64,000 bases of DNA, from assembly GCA_029215795.1 (NCBI GenBank), contig JARDYH010000004.1:221953517-222017516 (forward strand), given 5' to 3'. The notes under the pieces were generated by a model. It searched no databases, was not told where the DNA came from, and was given only the letters and a program-made list of their open reading frames with translations. A program made the position numbers and the translations under genes. Source of the DNA: Anniella stebbinsi (Eukaryota; Chordata; Lepidosauria; Squamata; Anniellidae). Position 1 is the stretch's first letter; each line of letters starts with the position of its first letter. Shown in pieces: positions 32,429 through 43,940 of this stretch.

Positions 32429-32804
32429 ATTATGGATAAAAACATTAGAAGACCATTTTCCTGGGATTATCTGAAACCACTATGGATAAAGGGGTCATTC
32501 ACAGACAAAGCTAATGTTTTCCATTCTATTATTCCAGGCCAAAATATACATTTGTTGCACTGGGCAAAGAAAGAGCTCCCTTTCTTCCTGCTAGGGTCAT
32601 GCTTAGCCTGCCAATTGAAGCTGTCAAACAGATGTTTTTCTAAATGGTCACTAACCACTCATTGGGTCACTATGAAAAGACAGTGGCTCACTGCGCATTG
32701 CAGAGCATGTAGGGCTGCTGCTAAAACTCACAGTCCTGCACCTCTACTTCCTCTCTCTCCAAATTTATTTATGGAACTCCATAGGACTTACATCTGAGTA
32801 GGTA

Positions 32805-33180
32805 GGTAGAGATTTATTCATCTATTGCATTTATATCCCGCCTTTTTTCCTCCAAGGGACCCAAGGCGGGGTACATAATCTTCGTCCTCTTCAATTTGTC
32901 CTCATAACAAAAACCTTGTGAGGTATCATAGAATCATAGAATAGTAGAGTTGGAAGGGGCCTATAAGGCCATCAAGTCCAACCCCCTGCTCAATGCAGGA
33001 ATCCACCTTAAAACATCCCTGCAGATGGTTGTCCAGCTGCCTCTTGAATGCCTCTAATGTGGGAGAGTCTACGACTGGCCCAAAGTCATCCAATGGGATT
33101 CTATGGCCAAATGGGGACTAGAACTGGACCTCCTGAACCCTAGTCCAACACTTTTAACTACTACACCACAGTGTCTCTCA
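32805..33180 (-). mobile_element. tRNA-type SINE split by a CR1 insertion
   Basis: Minus-strand SINE sequence (CCAAGGCGGGGTACATAAT, ACCTTGTGAGGTA) is interrupted at about 32927 and resumes at GACTGGCCCAAAGTCATCC, ending ACTACACCACAGTGTCTCTC. Similar uninterrupted SINEs are at 45985-46226 (minus) and about 60670-60860 (plus). The SINE was therefore in place before the CR1. Confidence 0.75.
32927..33075 (-). mobile_element. CR1 LINE 3' end
   Basis: Read on the minus strand it ends with the CR1 ATTCTATGATTCTATGAT tail and carries GGACTTGATGGCCTTATAGG. It is the same subfamily as 23615-23960 and sits inside the SINE at 32805-33180. Confidence 0.9.
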
Positions 33181-33410
33181 TGGAATTCCAGAGAATTGTA
33201 TTGCAAATCGATAATTAATTGTTGAGTCCATCGTCCATCACAGGTCCCCCTGAGCCTAACATCTTGGGAAATTGCAAAGGTCCCCCCTCCCTAAATCCTG
33301 CCCACCTGTGTGTATGTGTTGGGTTGGCAGATGTTCAGGGGTTCCTCGTTAGTGTGGAAGGTCTTCGCTGGATGTAAAGACTTTCAGAGAACCTCTTTGC
33401 TAAGCTGAAA

Positions 33411-33412
<2 letters not shown>

Positions 33413-33454
<42 letters not shown>

Positions 33455-33475
33455 CAACAACAACAACAACAATAA
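33413..33475. repeat. (AAT)n/(AAC)n microsatellite
   Basis: About 15 AAT units, then AAC units, at the 3' tail of the minus-strand LINE that follows. Confidence 0.95.
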
Positions 33476-33760
33476 TCATCTTTATTTGTATCCCACCTTT
33501 TGCCCAATGCTGGGCCTCAAGGCGGCTTTACAAAATTAAAAAATATACAATTAAGAGCTATAAATAAGAGATATACAAAAGTTAAAAATATAATTAAATA
33601 GGTTTCAATATTAAAACATTTTGACATTTAAAATACATATTTAAATTTAAAAGTCTTAAACATAGATCCACATTATTCACCAAAGGCCTGCCGGAATAAG
33701 AAAGTTTTTGCGCGCCTCTGGAAACACATCAAGCAGGGATGATTTAAGCCCTGTTATTTA
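33470..33760 (-). mobile_element. LINE 3' end, minus strand
   Basis: The segment contains TTTGTATCCCACCTTTTGCC, CTCAAGGCGGCTTTACAAAA and GCCTGCCGGAATAAGAAAGT. On the minus strand this reads as the end of an L2-like ORF and 3' UTR with an AAT tail. It is related in style to the copies at 40630 and 49620 but not identical. Confidence 0.6.
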
Positions 33761-34194
33761 AGCCTTTCTTTATGGGGAAGGCGATCTGCACACCTGTGAT
33801 CATTTTACTCACCCTTTCCTGTACCTTAATCATCTCCGCCACAGACAGTGGCGCAGATGGAATACAAGGACCTATCTGTAATCAAAGTCCCTCTGAAAGT
33901 TACCCTGTGCATTTTCAAGTGAATGCATTTTGTTGTGAGGCCAGCATGTCTATCAAAATGCAGGGAACGCTATGCAACCCAATCCATTGGCATCAACATC
34001 ACGAACCAGACCCCGCAGCAGGTGGTCTTTTTGGAGGCTTGTAGGGGCCTCCTTTTAATAAGAAAGAAGGCGAAGCCTCCCCCCACCAACAGAAAAATAC
34101 TTACTCTGGTTGTGGTCAATTTTGCACATGGCATTTGTCTATCTGGATGGACATGGTTGTAGTGGGAAATACATCAGTACCCGTGAGCACCATT

Positions 34195-34400
34195 AGTAGA
34201 GATGTATGAGTTTGTAAAATCTGTTCTGCCTGCGTTTCACGGATTATCAGTTGCCTTTTGCTCCATTGTCCGCTCATTGACAGAATCTGCTTTTCCCAAT
34301 TTCCCAAATGTGCACAAATTCACATTTGAGCAAATGTACAAATCCCCCCAACGCAAATCCCCCCCCATGTGCATTTTCATGCTTTAGCCTATGGAGTGAA
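34195..34400. repeat. Fragment related to 10672-10985
   Basis: TGTGCACAAATTCACATTTG and GCTTTAGCCTATGGAGTGAA resemble pieces of the repeat at 10672-10985. Ends are not clear. Confidence 0.4.
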
Positions 34401-35627
34401 TATGCAATTTGGCCAGTGTTTTATTTTTATTTCACCTGTTTTTCTACGACTAAATTTCTGTAAAATTCCAGGAAGTAAGAAAACGGTCCACAAGTCCACA
34501 GAAACCTGGCTACTCATTAAAAGCTGTCCGCTGCCGAATCTTTGGGTCAGATTTATAGAAATCTGATCTCATTCAACTCCATTGTGGATTTCTCTGACAT
34601 CCTGAACAGTTAGGTGTGAAAATCACAAATTTCTTTTAACAATGTACATAGGGAGTTCGTCTGTTGCAGAAAAAACAGCTCCTGGTACCTTAAAGTCTCA
34701 CAAATGCATTCTGGCATAAAACCTCTTAGACTAAATTCCACTTCATTATTTATATGTGTGTATATGTCTGTGTGCATGCATACAGAGGAGGATACTGTAA
34801 GCAGTAAGGTTAGAGGGGTATGCAATACAAAGAACACAGAATGTGACAATTGCATTAAAGCTTAAATGTATGTAAAATCCCTACAGTGACCTCTCATAAA
34901 GCAGTGATGATAGCAGAAACAACCTGGCATTGGTAAACTAACGAACACCTGTAATGGGACTTGGAATAAAAGACCTGTAATAAAAAAACACCCTTATCTT
35001 GATTCTGGCCACAAGGGATAGAACTGAACTTCTTAACCAGTTGTAGTTCAGTGCTGTTTCATACCGGAGTCTCCCTTTGAAGTTCAGGAAGGATCACTTC
35101 AAAGTTGGCAATAAAATGTCTCGGGAGGCAGAAATGTTCTCCCTCTGGTTTCTGAATAAGTATCCACATTAGAGTTCTGCGTACGTGGCCTCTTGAAATT
35201 CTCCACCCTGTTTGTGGTCAGAGAAATTGGGTGGGACGATTTTACTGAATTTCTCCAGGGGGAGGAGAAATTCGCCAACCATTTCTCACAGGTCAGCATC
35301 ACCATTGGCAAGGGCTGTGGAACATCTTCTTTCTTTCTTTTCCCATGGGTTTTGGGTTTTTCTTCATTGCCAGTGCAAGTGGGAACAGCATCACCTGTGT
35401 GGCAGTGGGGGCCCCCATTGTGCACCCTACACAATATCCATACATCTAGCATCATTCTAGGGCACCGCTGCAGGTGGGGAAGGGAATGCAGCCACCTCCC
35501 AAAAAACAGTAATGAAGAAGATTTGGAGAAAATTCTGCAAATGCTCTTTTATTTCTAGGGGGGAAGAAAAGAAAACCCCCAGGATTTGTCTGAGAAACAT
35601 GTATTCTGAGAAATTTTGGCTCAGCAA

Positions 35628-35700
35628 TATATTTACTTATTCATTACATTTCTGTACCACCCCATAGCCAAAGCTCTCTGGGCGGTTAACAGGGGCCAGT
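35628..35700 (-). mobile_element. L2 LINE 3' tail
   Basis: CCACCCCATAGCCAAAGCTC then TCTGGGCGGTTAACA is the reverse complement of the L2 3' UTR motif. Only the tail remains. Confidence 0.8.
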
Positions 35701-36109
35701 GTTAGGGAGCTTCTGGACTTTTACCCTTTCCCCAAATGCATTTTGACTGTCAGTGCAGACGATCAGTGGGGCAACCATGAATTATCTTCTGCTTTCCTTC
35801 TGCCTTTCTGTTCCTCAAAGTATGCTCTGCTTCTCATTGTCGGCTCTTCATATTTTCCCCTGAGTTGGATCCATATTTGAACTGGATCAAATGCGCTGCT
35901 GCAAGTGCACCTCCCCACCCGATCCTTCCAACGGCACCCCCTCCAGCCCCCTGAAAGTGCTACACAGAAAGTGAGGAGACCTTGCTGAATGGAGGGACAG
36001 AGGGACTTTCCACAAGTGGAGTTTTTCCTCTCAAGGAAGGCAAATCTGGCATCCGAATCGGGCAGAGGGACTTTCCACAAGGAATGCAGATCCTGGATCC
36101 AACCCTTCA

Positions 36110-37700
36110 ACTTTTACTTTTAATTGCCTTGGGTAAAGCTTCTGGTGTGCAAGGTGGAACCCAAACAGATTGGTTCCCGGTATTTGTGCAATCTCCATCT
36201 TGATAAAGATCTATGCGACATGTCCATACCATCTCCAGTAAACAGAGAAGTCTTTCATTATACAGCAGCTGCTTTCTGATCTGGAGGAGAGCACTTGGCT
36301 CTAATGTTCATACAACGGCCCCAATCCACCCAGGGACATCCACACGTGGAAGGATTTTGCAATATAGATCTGGATGCCAACCCAGGTCCCACTGAATCAT
36401 CTAGATGCATTTTGATCAGTGATATTGCCCAATTTTTTAAGTCCTGGTTTGGAAAAACAAATCTTGGTGACTTGCTCTGCTCACCTCAAATTCGAGACAA
36501 GCATTACAGTCCTGAGACGGCTTCTCCAGCTGAGCTTTTAATCTGGACTGGAGAAGACGTGATGACTCCCTCCTCCTCCTCCTCCTTCTTGAAATGTTCC
36601 CTCCTTCACCCCCACTCGCCTGCCTACCTTCAAACCTTCCACCTGCACATTGAACTTGCTTTCTGCTGATCCATGGTGGCCGAGGAAGGATGGGCAGTCT
36701 CCCACCCTTGCCCCCAAGCCTAACACATTGCTGTGATTTCAAGTCAGAAGTGGAGAACCCTTTCATAGTGGGGGGCTGAATTGTTCCCCTCCCCCACACC
36801 ACTGGTCCTCCATGGGTCAGATGAGATAAGTGGATGTAGCCACCCCCGGAGATGCCACGATCTCCTACTCTGCCCATTTTGCTTTGCTCAGTGATAAAAG
36901 CGGCAAAGTTTTCAGTGCCTCTCTTGGCACGGACAGGCCTGGCCCAACTGAAGTTGGTGCCTCAAGCGAGCTCCTGCCGCCACCGCTGCCCCCCAACTTC
37001 TTCTCCACATGCTTCCCCCTCCCTGCTCTTGCATGGCGGCCGTGGCGGCTCCCCGCTCTTGGCTCCCCCTTCTCCTGGCTCCCAGCTCCCCCTCCCCTCA
37101 GCCCCTGGCTCCCCCCTCTTGCGCCATGGTGGGGACTTACAGTTCTCCTCCTCCCTTCCTCGGCTAGCTGGGACATTCTGCCAAACTAGGCAGAAGGTGG
37201 GAGTAGCCAGGGAGGAGGAGGAGGAGGAGAAGCCACCGCTGGGCACCTGCGAGCAGGCAGCTAGGGAGGGAGAGAGGTGCTGGCCAAGCAGCGGCAGGCC
37301 CTTTGGGTGGGGAAGGCGGAAACGTTTGCCACTCTTTCCAGCCCGTGCTGCCTACTGCACCCGCCCTGGCCCTGAGCACAGAGAAGAGGACTCACCCGCA
37401 CTAGGAGGCTCTGCTTCTCTCATTCCTGGCCAAGTCGGGCACCTCCTTGGGCACCATACTGGGGTGGTGAGAGACATGTAAAGGAAGACTTGGCCAGCTA
37501 GTCCTCCCAGAGCCAACTTAGTCCCTGGCTTTGTGCCTCCCCCTGCCTCCTTGCTGTTATCTCTGATCTGTGATAGGAGATAACAAGGCTGGGGGCTCTG
37601 ATCGCAGACTGGAGATGACAATAGGAATTCCTCCAGGAGGCAGGACCAAGGCTCTGTGGGCTGGGTGGAGAACTTCCATAGGCTGGAGTAGGTCCCCGAG
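36110..37700. other. GC-rich unassigned stretch; no supported gene
   Basis: Open frames on both strands (for example 36852-37481 plus, 36437-36877 minus) are low-complexity Pro/Ser/Gly/Arg-rich and overlap each other, as expected from C/G-rich DNA. No domain is visible. A CCT tract lies at 36571-36590. Confidence 0.5.
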
Positions 37701-37714
37701 CTGGAGATTCACCA

Positions 37715-37990
37715 TCCCTGCAACACGATGTAGGTGCCAGGAGCTCAGAGGAGGGCAACAAGGAAGAGGGCCTTCTCTGTGGTTGCCTCCCAATTTTGGA
37801 ATGATCTCCCCGAAGAGGCCCGCCTGGCACCAACACTGTTATCTTTTCGGCGGCAGGTCAAAACTTTTTGTATATTGACTTTTTAATGTTCAATCTTTTA
37901 ATTTTGGAAACCGCCCAGAGAGCTTTGGCTATGGGGCAGTATATAAATGTAATAAATTATTATTATTAATAATAATAATAATAATAGGTA
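37715..37990 (+). mobile_element. L2 LINE 3' end
   Basis: GGCCTTCTCTGTGGTTGCCT, CCCAATTTTGGAATGATCTC, CTTTTCGGCGGCAGGTCAAA and AACCGCCCAGAGAGCTTTGG match the end of L2 ORF2 and its 3' UTR, followed by an ATT/AAT tail. It is truncated. Confidence 0.88.
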
Positions 37991-38075
37991 AATGCAGTTT
38001 TCTCAGTACCCCTAAACTTAAGGAGTTAAGTTGAAAGGTTCATAGAAGATGTGGGCTTTAAGGAGAAATTTGAAA

Positions 38076-38077
<2 letters not shown>

Positions 38078-38108
<31 letters not shown>

Positions 38109-38117
38109 GTGTGTGTC

Positions 38118-38168
<51 letters not shown>
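38078..38168. repeat. (CT)n then (GA)n purine/pyrimidine switch
   Basis: A CT tract of about 33 bases, a short GTGTGTGTCTAA spacer and a GA tract of about 46 bases lie side by side. The two tracts are complementary and could fold together. Confidence 0.95.
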
Positions 38169-38169
<1 letters not shown>

Positions 38170-39075
38170 GGCCCTGTGCATCCGTAAGTGATGCAATTTT
38201 TTTAATGGCTAGGTATGTGCTATCACCTGTCTAATTCTAATTACGTATCTCCTGCAGGGGATATGGTGAAATTGAACGGCTCTTTTCTGTGAATAATTAA
38301 AGTTAATGGAAGTGCAACCATTACCAGGAAATCTATACATGGGGTGGCGCCAAGTATCTCTTACAGGTAGGCTGGAGATACATGCAAAATACTGTTCCCA
38401 TCATGGTTACTGGCTCAGCTCCCTCATTTTCTGCTTACATGATGCCAGCTTGTCGGACCTGAAGCCCAGACAAAAGTCTCAATTGGAAGGCGTGATTTCT
38501 TTCCTCCTCCTTTTAGGACAAAAATATGTAAAGCCTTTGTCAGGCTATAATTTGAGTCCAGGCTCACAAGAGCTCCGTCTACAGACTGTTTATCCAAATA
38601 CATTTAGACTGAAATCCTACGTTCCCAGGGGCCATAGGATAGGGTGAATCTCTCACTCCCCACCTGTGGAGAGGGAGGCCCAGAGGCAAAGAAGGAGCTC
38701 CACCTTTGCAAGCCAAAACCTCCACCTCCCTTCCCGCTCCACTATTAGTGCCCCGAGAGCAGGAATGGGAAGACGGAGGTGGATTAGGAGATGCTTTGGC
38801 TCCTCCAAATCCAAGTCCTCTGACATGCCCTGTGATGGGGGAAAAGTATGCTGGTTCTTGTGGGGAAATCTTAAGAATTTAGAAAGGGAAGTCGAGAAAT
38901 GAAAGAGCTCCATCCCTCCACTTTCAGCTCTGCTGGGACAAGTCCAGAGATGTGCCTCTTCTTTGTATTCTGCCTCTCCTGTCCCCTGAAACTATTTATA
39001 TTAGAAAAGTTGGCTCAGTGTAGAAAGATAGAAGTTCCAAGCTCTGCCCTACTTGTAGCGAACACTGTTAAGTCG
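38170..39075. other. No recognisable gene
   Basis: Unique-looking sequence; the short frames on both strands (38653-38913 and 38666-38902) mirror each other and are not supported. Confidence 0.5.
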
Positions 39076-39383
39076 TAGGGTGACCATATGGAAAGGAGGA
39101 CAGGGCTCCTGTATCTTTAACAGTTGTAGAGAAAAGGGAATTTCAGCTGGTGTCACTTATATGCATGCAGCACCTGGTAAAACTCCCTCTTCATCACAAC
39201 AGTTAAAGCTGCAGGAGCCCTGTCCTCTTTTGTATCTGGTCACTCTAGTATAACTCCTGTAGCTTTAACTGTTGTGATGAAGGGGGAAGTTTGCCAGGTG
39301 CTGCATGCATACCAATGACACCCTTTTCAATACAACTGTTAAAGATACAGGAGCCCAGGCCTCCTTTTTATTTGGTCACCTTA
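39076..39383. mobile_element. Foldback hAT-like element, copy 5
   Basis: The ends are TAGGGTGACCATATGGAAAG and TTATTTGGTCACCTTA. It has the family's double palindrome. The flanks GTTAAGTC and ATCAAGTC (offset by one base) share six of eight positions, suggesting an eroded duplication. Confidence 0.85.
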
Positions 39384-39712
39384 ATCAAGTCCATGGCTGG
39401 ACCTCACATTGGCCCAGAAGATGATCCTAAATAGCAGGTTTAGTTTTAGGGGCAGTTTTGTTGATTGCAATCCAGGCTTAGGCTTCAATAGTAAGGAATA
39501 TCTTCTTACGTCCTGGGTCATATGGCATCAAATCTAATGTTGCGACATGCTTCCAAATGAGCAGGAAGTCTGCTGTAAGCCAATGACAACTCCAGCATTA
39601 AATTATATGTAATATTCGTTAAATTATATGAAAGCTATGTGGTGAGAAATGTCATTGATACTGGGTTTTGTAAACAAACCCCAAATGCTGAGATTTTAAC
39701 TGTCATCAGTGG

Positions 39713-39902
39713 AAACTGGTGGCTCTGATGTCGGTGGGTGGATGGGTTAGGGAATCCATCCCAGGTCTCAGCCAGAACCAGTCAGAACTCTAAAATTCAC
39801 ACATTGGAGAGCTCCTTTAGAGTTTTGACTGGTCTGGACTGAAACCTGGAGCGGATTCACTACCTCACTGACCCTGGAGCCACCCAGCCTCCACCGACAG
39901 TC
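39713..39902. mobile_element. Palindromic hAT-like family, CAGTGGA ends, copy 2
   Basis: The ends are CAGTGGAAACTGGTGGCTCT and GGAGCCACCCAGCCTCCACC. They are flanked by ACTGTCAT and ACAGTCAT, a 7/8 match. The centre pairs CAGTCAGAACTCTAAA with TTTAGAGTTTTGACTG. CAGTGG termini and an 8-bp duplication fit the hAT superfamily. Confidence 0.65.
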
Positions 39903-40077
39903 ATTGTTACTGTAGAATATTTTATATTGACCATCCCACACATTTAGTAAGATCCCATGTGAAGAATGAGCTGCAGTCAACCTGACCCATGCTCCCCAAC
40001 CCTCTGGCATTAAACCTAACATAGCTATCAACCCCATAGATCTAAAGTAGCTTTTGCAAGAGCTACTGAGCTAGCCC

Positions 40078-40200
40078 CACATCACGTCTTTTTATGCACA
40101 TTTTAAACATAAAATACAAGGTAACGGTAAAAAGCAATGGCTTCTCTGGGGAGGGCATTCCACAGATAGGGTGCCACCACCGAAAAAGTCCTTTAGTAGT
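40078..40200 (-). mobile_element. L2-like fragment
   Basis: GGGGAGGGCATTCCACAGAT then AGGGTGCCACCACCGAAAAA reads on the minus strand as a diverged version of the L2 ORF2 end (compare 49930-49990). Confidence 0.55.
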
Positions 40201-40227
40201 CACTCACCTGGCATCATTTGGTGGGGC

Positions 40228-40368
40228 CACCTGGGCAAGATCTACACTGCTGCTTTAAAACGGTTTATAACAACAGTGACAACTGTTGGGGACAAGGACA
40301 CACTCCATAGACAGTTTCCAAACCGTTTTCAAAGTGTCATCTCCTGCTTGGTGTAGATCTGGCCCAGG
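40228..40368. repeat. Palindrome, GTGTAGATCTGGCC family
   Basis: GGGCAAGATCTACACTGCTG at the left and TTGGTGTAGATCTGGCCCAG at the right bracket GACACACTCCATAGACAGTT. It is the short relative of the strong hairpin at 41475-41714. Confidence 0.65.
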
Positions 40369-40629
40369 ATCAGGTACCAGGAATGGGAAAGAGCAGAGCA
40401 GGGGCCCACGAACCTCTCTACTCCCTGCCCTCGTCAAGAAATTAAAGGCAACTTCTAAAACATTAGGGTGCCAGATTCTCCATCCTGTTCCTGAACCTGC
40501 CGCTGATCAGTGGCCCAGCAGGCAGGAAATCTTCTTTCTACTCCAAGCCCCTAACCTTGCTGTTTCTTTCCCCTCCACACACCCCTCTTTTGAACAGCCA
40601 GGCCTGCACAGGAGCCGTATTATGTGATT

Positions 40630-41330
40630 ACTATTTATTTATTTATTTATTTATTGCCTTTTTATACCACCCAATAGCCAAAGCTCTCTGGGCGGTTTAC
40701 AAGAATTAAACCCATGAGAACCGTTCAAAATATAAAAACAACGACAGTATAAAAACGTAGCATAAAAATACAATATAAGAGCAGAAGCAGGATAAAACCA
40801 AACAGCGATGCAGAAATTAATACAGATTTAAAAGACAAATTTAAAACAGCAAAGTTAAAAATTAGACTGATACACTGTTAAAATACTGAGAAAATAAAAA
40901 AGGTCTAAAAGAGTATAATGTAGGTTAGGGTGACCAGATAAAATCCAGGTCAGGGCTCATGTAACTTTAACAGTTGTAGAGAAAAGGGAATTTCAGCCAG
41001 TGTCATTTGTATGCAATGAGTTCCTGGTGAAATTCCCTCTTTATCACAACTGTTAAAGTTGCAGGGGGGCTGCCTTCTTTTGTATATGGTCACTCTAGTA
41101 TAGTGCCTGCACCTTTAACTGTTGTGATGAAGAGGAAATTTCACCAGGAACTAATTGCATACAAATGACACTGGCTGAAATTCCCTTTTCTACAACTGTT
41201 AAAGTTACATGAACCCTGACCTGGATTTTATCTAGTCAGCCTAATGTAGGTGCCAAGTGAACCTCTCTAGGGAGCTCATTCCACAGTCAGTGTGCCACAG
41301 CAGAGAAGGCCCTCCTCCTGGTAACCACCA
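40630..41330 (-). mobile_element. L2 LINE 3' end split by foldback element
   Basis: The L2 3' UTR (CACCCAATAGCCAAAGCTCT, CTGGGCGGTTTACAAG) with a TTTA tail runs to 40925. It resumes after the foldback copy at AAGTGAACCTCTCTAGGGAG and CATTCCACAGTCAGTGTGCC. The same order without interruption is seen at 49620-50215. This shows the foldback element moved into an existing L2. Confidence 0.88.
40926..41243. mobile_element. Foldback hAT-like element, copy 6, perfect 8-bp TSD
   Basis: The ends are TAGGGTGACCAGATAAAATC and GATTTTATCTAGTCAGCCTA. It is flanked by ATGTAGGT at 40918-40925 and 41244-41251. This is the second end type of the family (AGATAAAATCCAGGTCAGGG instead of ATATGGAAAGGAGGACAGGG) on the same core. 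It sits inside L2 sequence. Confidence 0.94.
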
Positions 41331-41474
41331 GTTACATCCACCATAGGAGCCATTTTGTGGTAGTGCCCACAGCAGGTTCTCAACTTCCCAGATGTGTTCA
41401 TGGGTCCCAAAAAAGGGTGGGGTCCCCTGGAGTAGCCAATACTGGTCAAGATAAACCCATGGTCTGACTGAGTG

Positions 41475-41714
41475 CCCATCTACACACGCAGGATGAAACA
41501 CTTTGTAAACGTTTTGAAAACTGTCTATGGAGTGTGTCCTGGGCCCCAACAGTTCTCAAAACTGTTATAAACCGTTTTAAACCGTTTTTAAACTGTTTTA
41601 AAGCAGTAGTGTAGATAGGCTGGCAGTTTTGAGAACTGTTGGGGCCCAGGACACACTCCATAGACAGTTTTCAAAACGTTTTCAAAGTGTTTCATCCTGC
41701 GTGTGTAGATGGGC
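41475..41714. repeat. Long near-perfect hairpin, about 90-bp arms
   Basis: The left arm (41475-41564: CCCATCTACACACGCAGGAT to AGTTCTCAAAACTG) and right arm (41624-41714) are reverse complements with only one or two differences. The loop of about 59 bases contains TAAACCGTTTTAAACCG and AGCAGTAGTGTAGATAGGC, that is, pieces of the same family. It is a young foldback copy of the GTGTAGAT family. Confidence 0.9.
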
Positions 41715-42062
41715 TCTGATCATATGCCCATGTTGTCTGGTTAAACCCAACACGAGACATGCTATCATTGCTCTGTGCATTGCCCTGCAGCTACCTCGTC
41801 TCAGTGGTTATCAGTTGGGGGACAGAGCAATGCACAGCATGATGACATCATGACATGCACTGTCTGTAGTTTGACATCATGAACAAGAGGGTGCAAAGAG
41901 TTTTCTCTTGCCTTCTAGTGAAGCCGGCAGGATTTCAGACCTAATAGACAGCGATGCTTATAGGCCATTATTGGAGCACCCTCTAGTGGATTTTTGAAGG
42001 AAGTAGCTGTTGGCGGAAGTCTTAATTTGTGTGGTCTGAAAGAATGATGCTAGATGCAATTC

Positions 42063-42382
42063 TAGGGTAATCAGATAAAATCCAGGTCAGGGCTCATGTA
42101 ACTTTAACAGTTGTAGAGCAAAGGGAATTTCAGCCAGTGTCATTTGTATGCAATTAGTTCCTGGTGAAATTCCCTCTCCATCACAACAGTTAAAGTTGCA
42201 GGGGCCCTGCCTTCTTTTGTATATGGTCACTCTAGTACAGTGCCTGCACCTTTAACAGTTGTGATGAAGAGGGAATTTCACCAGGAACTAATTGCATACA
42301 AATGACCCTGGCTGAAATTCCCTTTGCTCTACAACTGTTAAAGTTACATGAGCCCTGACCTGGATTTTATCTGGTCAGCCTA
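42063..42382. mobile_element. Foldback hAT-like element, copy 7, perfect 8-bp TSD
   Basis: The ends are TAGGGTAATCAGATAAAATC and GATTTTATCTGGTCAGCCTA. It is flanked by TGCAATTC at 42055-42062 and 42383-42390. It is the same end type as copy 6. Confidence 0.94.
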
Positions 42383-42589
42383 TGCAATTCTTTAGTAACA
42401 GAGACCAAAAAATGAATCCTTTTATTCTTAGAACAAAAATGGAACATGAATAGATAGAATAGGAAAGGAGAGATAAACTAAGGTTATCAAGATGCTTGGA
42501 GACTTCTGACTAACTGTCATTGGAAAACATAACTGTCACAGAGAGAGCAGTTAGAAGGACCAGGAAGCAAGCCTGAGAATTGCATTATG

Positions 42590-42909
42590 TAGGCTGACCA
42601 TATGAAAAAGAGGACAGGGCTCATGTAACTTTAACAGTTGCAGAGAAAAGGGAATTTCAGCCAGTGTCATTTGTATGCAATTAGTACCTGGTGAAATTCC
42701 CTCTTCATCACAACAATTAAAGTTGCAGGCACTATACTAGAGCGACCAGATTCAAAAGAGGGCAGGGCGCCTGTAGCTTTAACTGTTGTAATGAAGAGGG
42801 AATTTCACCAGGTGCGAATTGCACACAAACGATGCTGGCTGAAATTGCCTTTTCTCTTCAACTGTTAAAGTTATATGAGCCCTGTCCTCCTTTTCATATG
42901 GTCAGCCTA
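42590..42909. mobile_element. Foldback hAT-like element, copy 8
   Basis: The ends are TAGGCTGACCATATGAAAAA and TTTTCATATGGTCAGCCTA. It is flanked by CATTATG on both sides (42583-42589, 42910-42916), seven identical bases. The outer ends are of the ATATG type while the next segment (GGGCTCATGTAACTTTAAC) is of the other type, so it is a mosaic. Confidence 0.9.
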
Positions 42910-43295
42910 CATTATGGGACAGACCAAGAATCATCAGTTAAAGAGATACTAACCAGTCAAAATAAAGAACATAGTACAAACTTGTCTCTAACTGATTAAC
43001 TATCTGATTCTTTGCTGTACTCCTCCCTTATGACAGGCTGCGTTTCTTGCACACTTGATGCTGATCACATCTAACAGTAGATACACCAGAAAAATACATA
43101 TTGTATTCATCATCATCATCATCAAAAAAAGTTACAAATTAGGGCAGACTTGAAATGACAACAATAATTCTGCAGCTGTTTCGCTCACATTGACATTGCT
43201 TCTTTCAATCTGTCAATTGTTTTTGGGGGGTGGCGTGAAATAACAAAATAAATAAGAATAGTTTGCAAAAATAACCCCCCAAAGAGGTGGTGGTT

Positions 43296-43320
43296 ATTAT
43301 TATTATTATTATTATTGTTG

Positions 43321-43352
<32 letters not shown>
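43296..43352. repeat. (ATT)n microsatellite
   Basis: ATT/GTT units without an adjoining recognisable LINE tail. Confidence 0.95.
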
Positions 43353-43439
43353 TAAAAAGTGGACCTGAAGGTTTAAGAAGGTTTCCCATGCCACTTTTTT
43401 TTCTTGGGGGGTGGGGAGGGAGGAATCAGTTATTAATAG

Positions 43440-43560
43440 TGCAATCCTCTGCATGTTACATTAGAATGAAGTTCTAATGAAACATTCATACTGTTGAGTT
43501 CCATTGGACTTATGCCTAACTGAGTTCAATGGGAGCTACACTTAAGTAACCTTACTCCAA
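43440..43560. repeat. Short repeat, TCCATTGGACTTATGCC family
   Basis: AGTGCAATCCTCTGCATGTT then GAGTTCCATTGGACTTATGC and ACTGAGTTCAATGGGAGCTA. It is the same family as 18540 and 26145. Confidence 0.55.
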
Positions 43561-43624
43561 AAGGGAGGGGCCATAGCTCAGTGTGATAGAGAACCTGCTT
43601 TGCATACAGAAGGTCAATCCCCAA

Positions 43625-43937
43625 TAGGGTGACCATATGAAAAGGAGGATGGGGCTCCTTTATCTTTAACAGTTCTATTGAAAAGGGAATTTCAGAAGGT
43701 GTCCTTTGTAGGCCTGCAGCGGCACCTGGTGAAATTCCCTCTTCATCACAACATCTAAAGCTGCTTGAACTATACTAGAGTGACCAGATACACAAGAGGG
43801 CAGGGCTCCTACAGCTTTACCTGTTGTGATGAAGAGGGGATTTCACCAGGTGCTGCCTGCATACAAATGAAATTCCCTTTTCGGTATGACTGTTAAAGAT
43901 ACAGGAGCCCTGTCCTCCTTTTCATATGGTCACCCTA
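43625..43937. mobile_element. Foldback hAT-like element, copy 9, split 8-bp TSD
   Basis: The ends are TAGGGTGACCATATGAAAAG and CTTTTCATATGGTCACCCTA. The left duplication is ATCCCCAA at 43617-43624. The right duplication was cut by copy 10: ATC at 43938-43940 and CCCAA at 44264-44268; with copy 10 and its duplication removed it is a perfect ATCCCCAA. It inserted into a SINE. Confidence 0.94.
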
Positions 43938-43940
43938 ATC

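Noticed and set aside
36852..37481. 209-codon plus-strand open frame in GC-rich DNA
   Set aside because: Composition is low-complexity Pro/Ser/Arg, with competing frames on the other strand. It is a by-product of C/G-rich sequence.
43185..43454. Frame with a long Asn run
   Set aside because: The Asn run is the translated ATT/AAT microsatellite. The same applies to the frame at 14148-14384.
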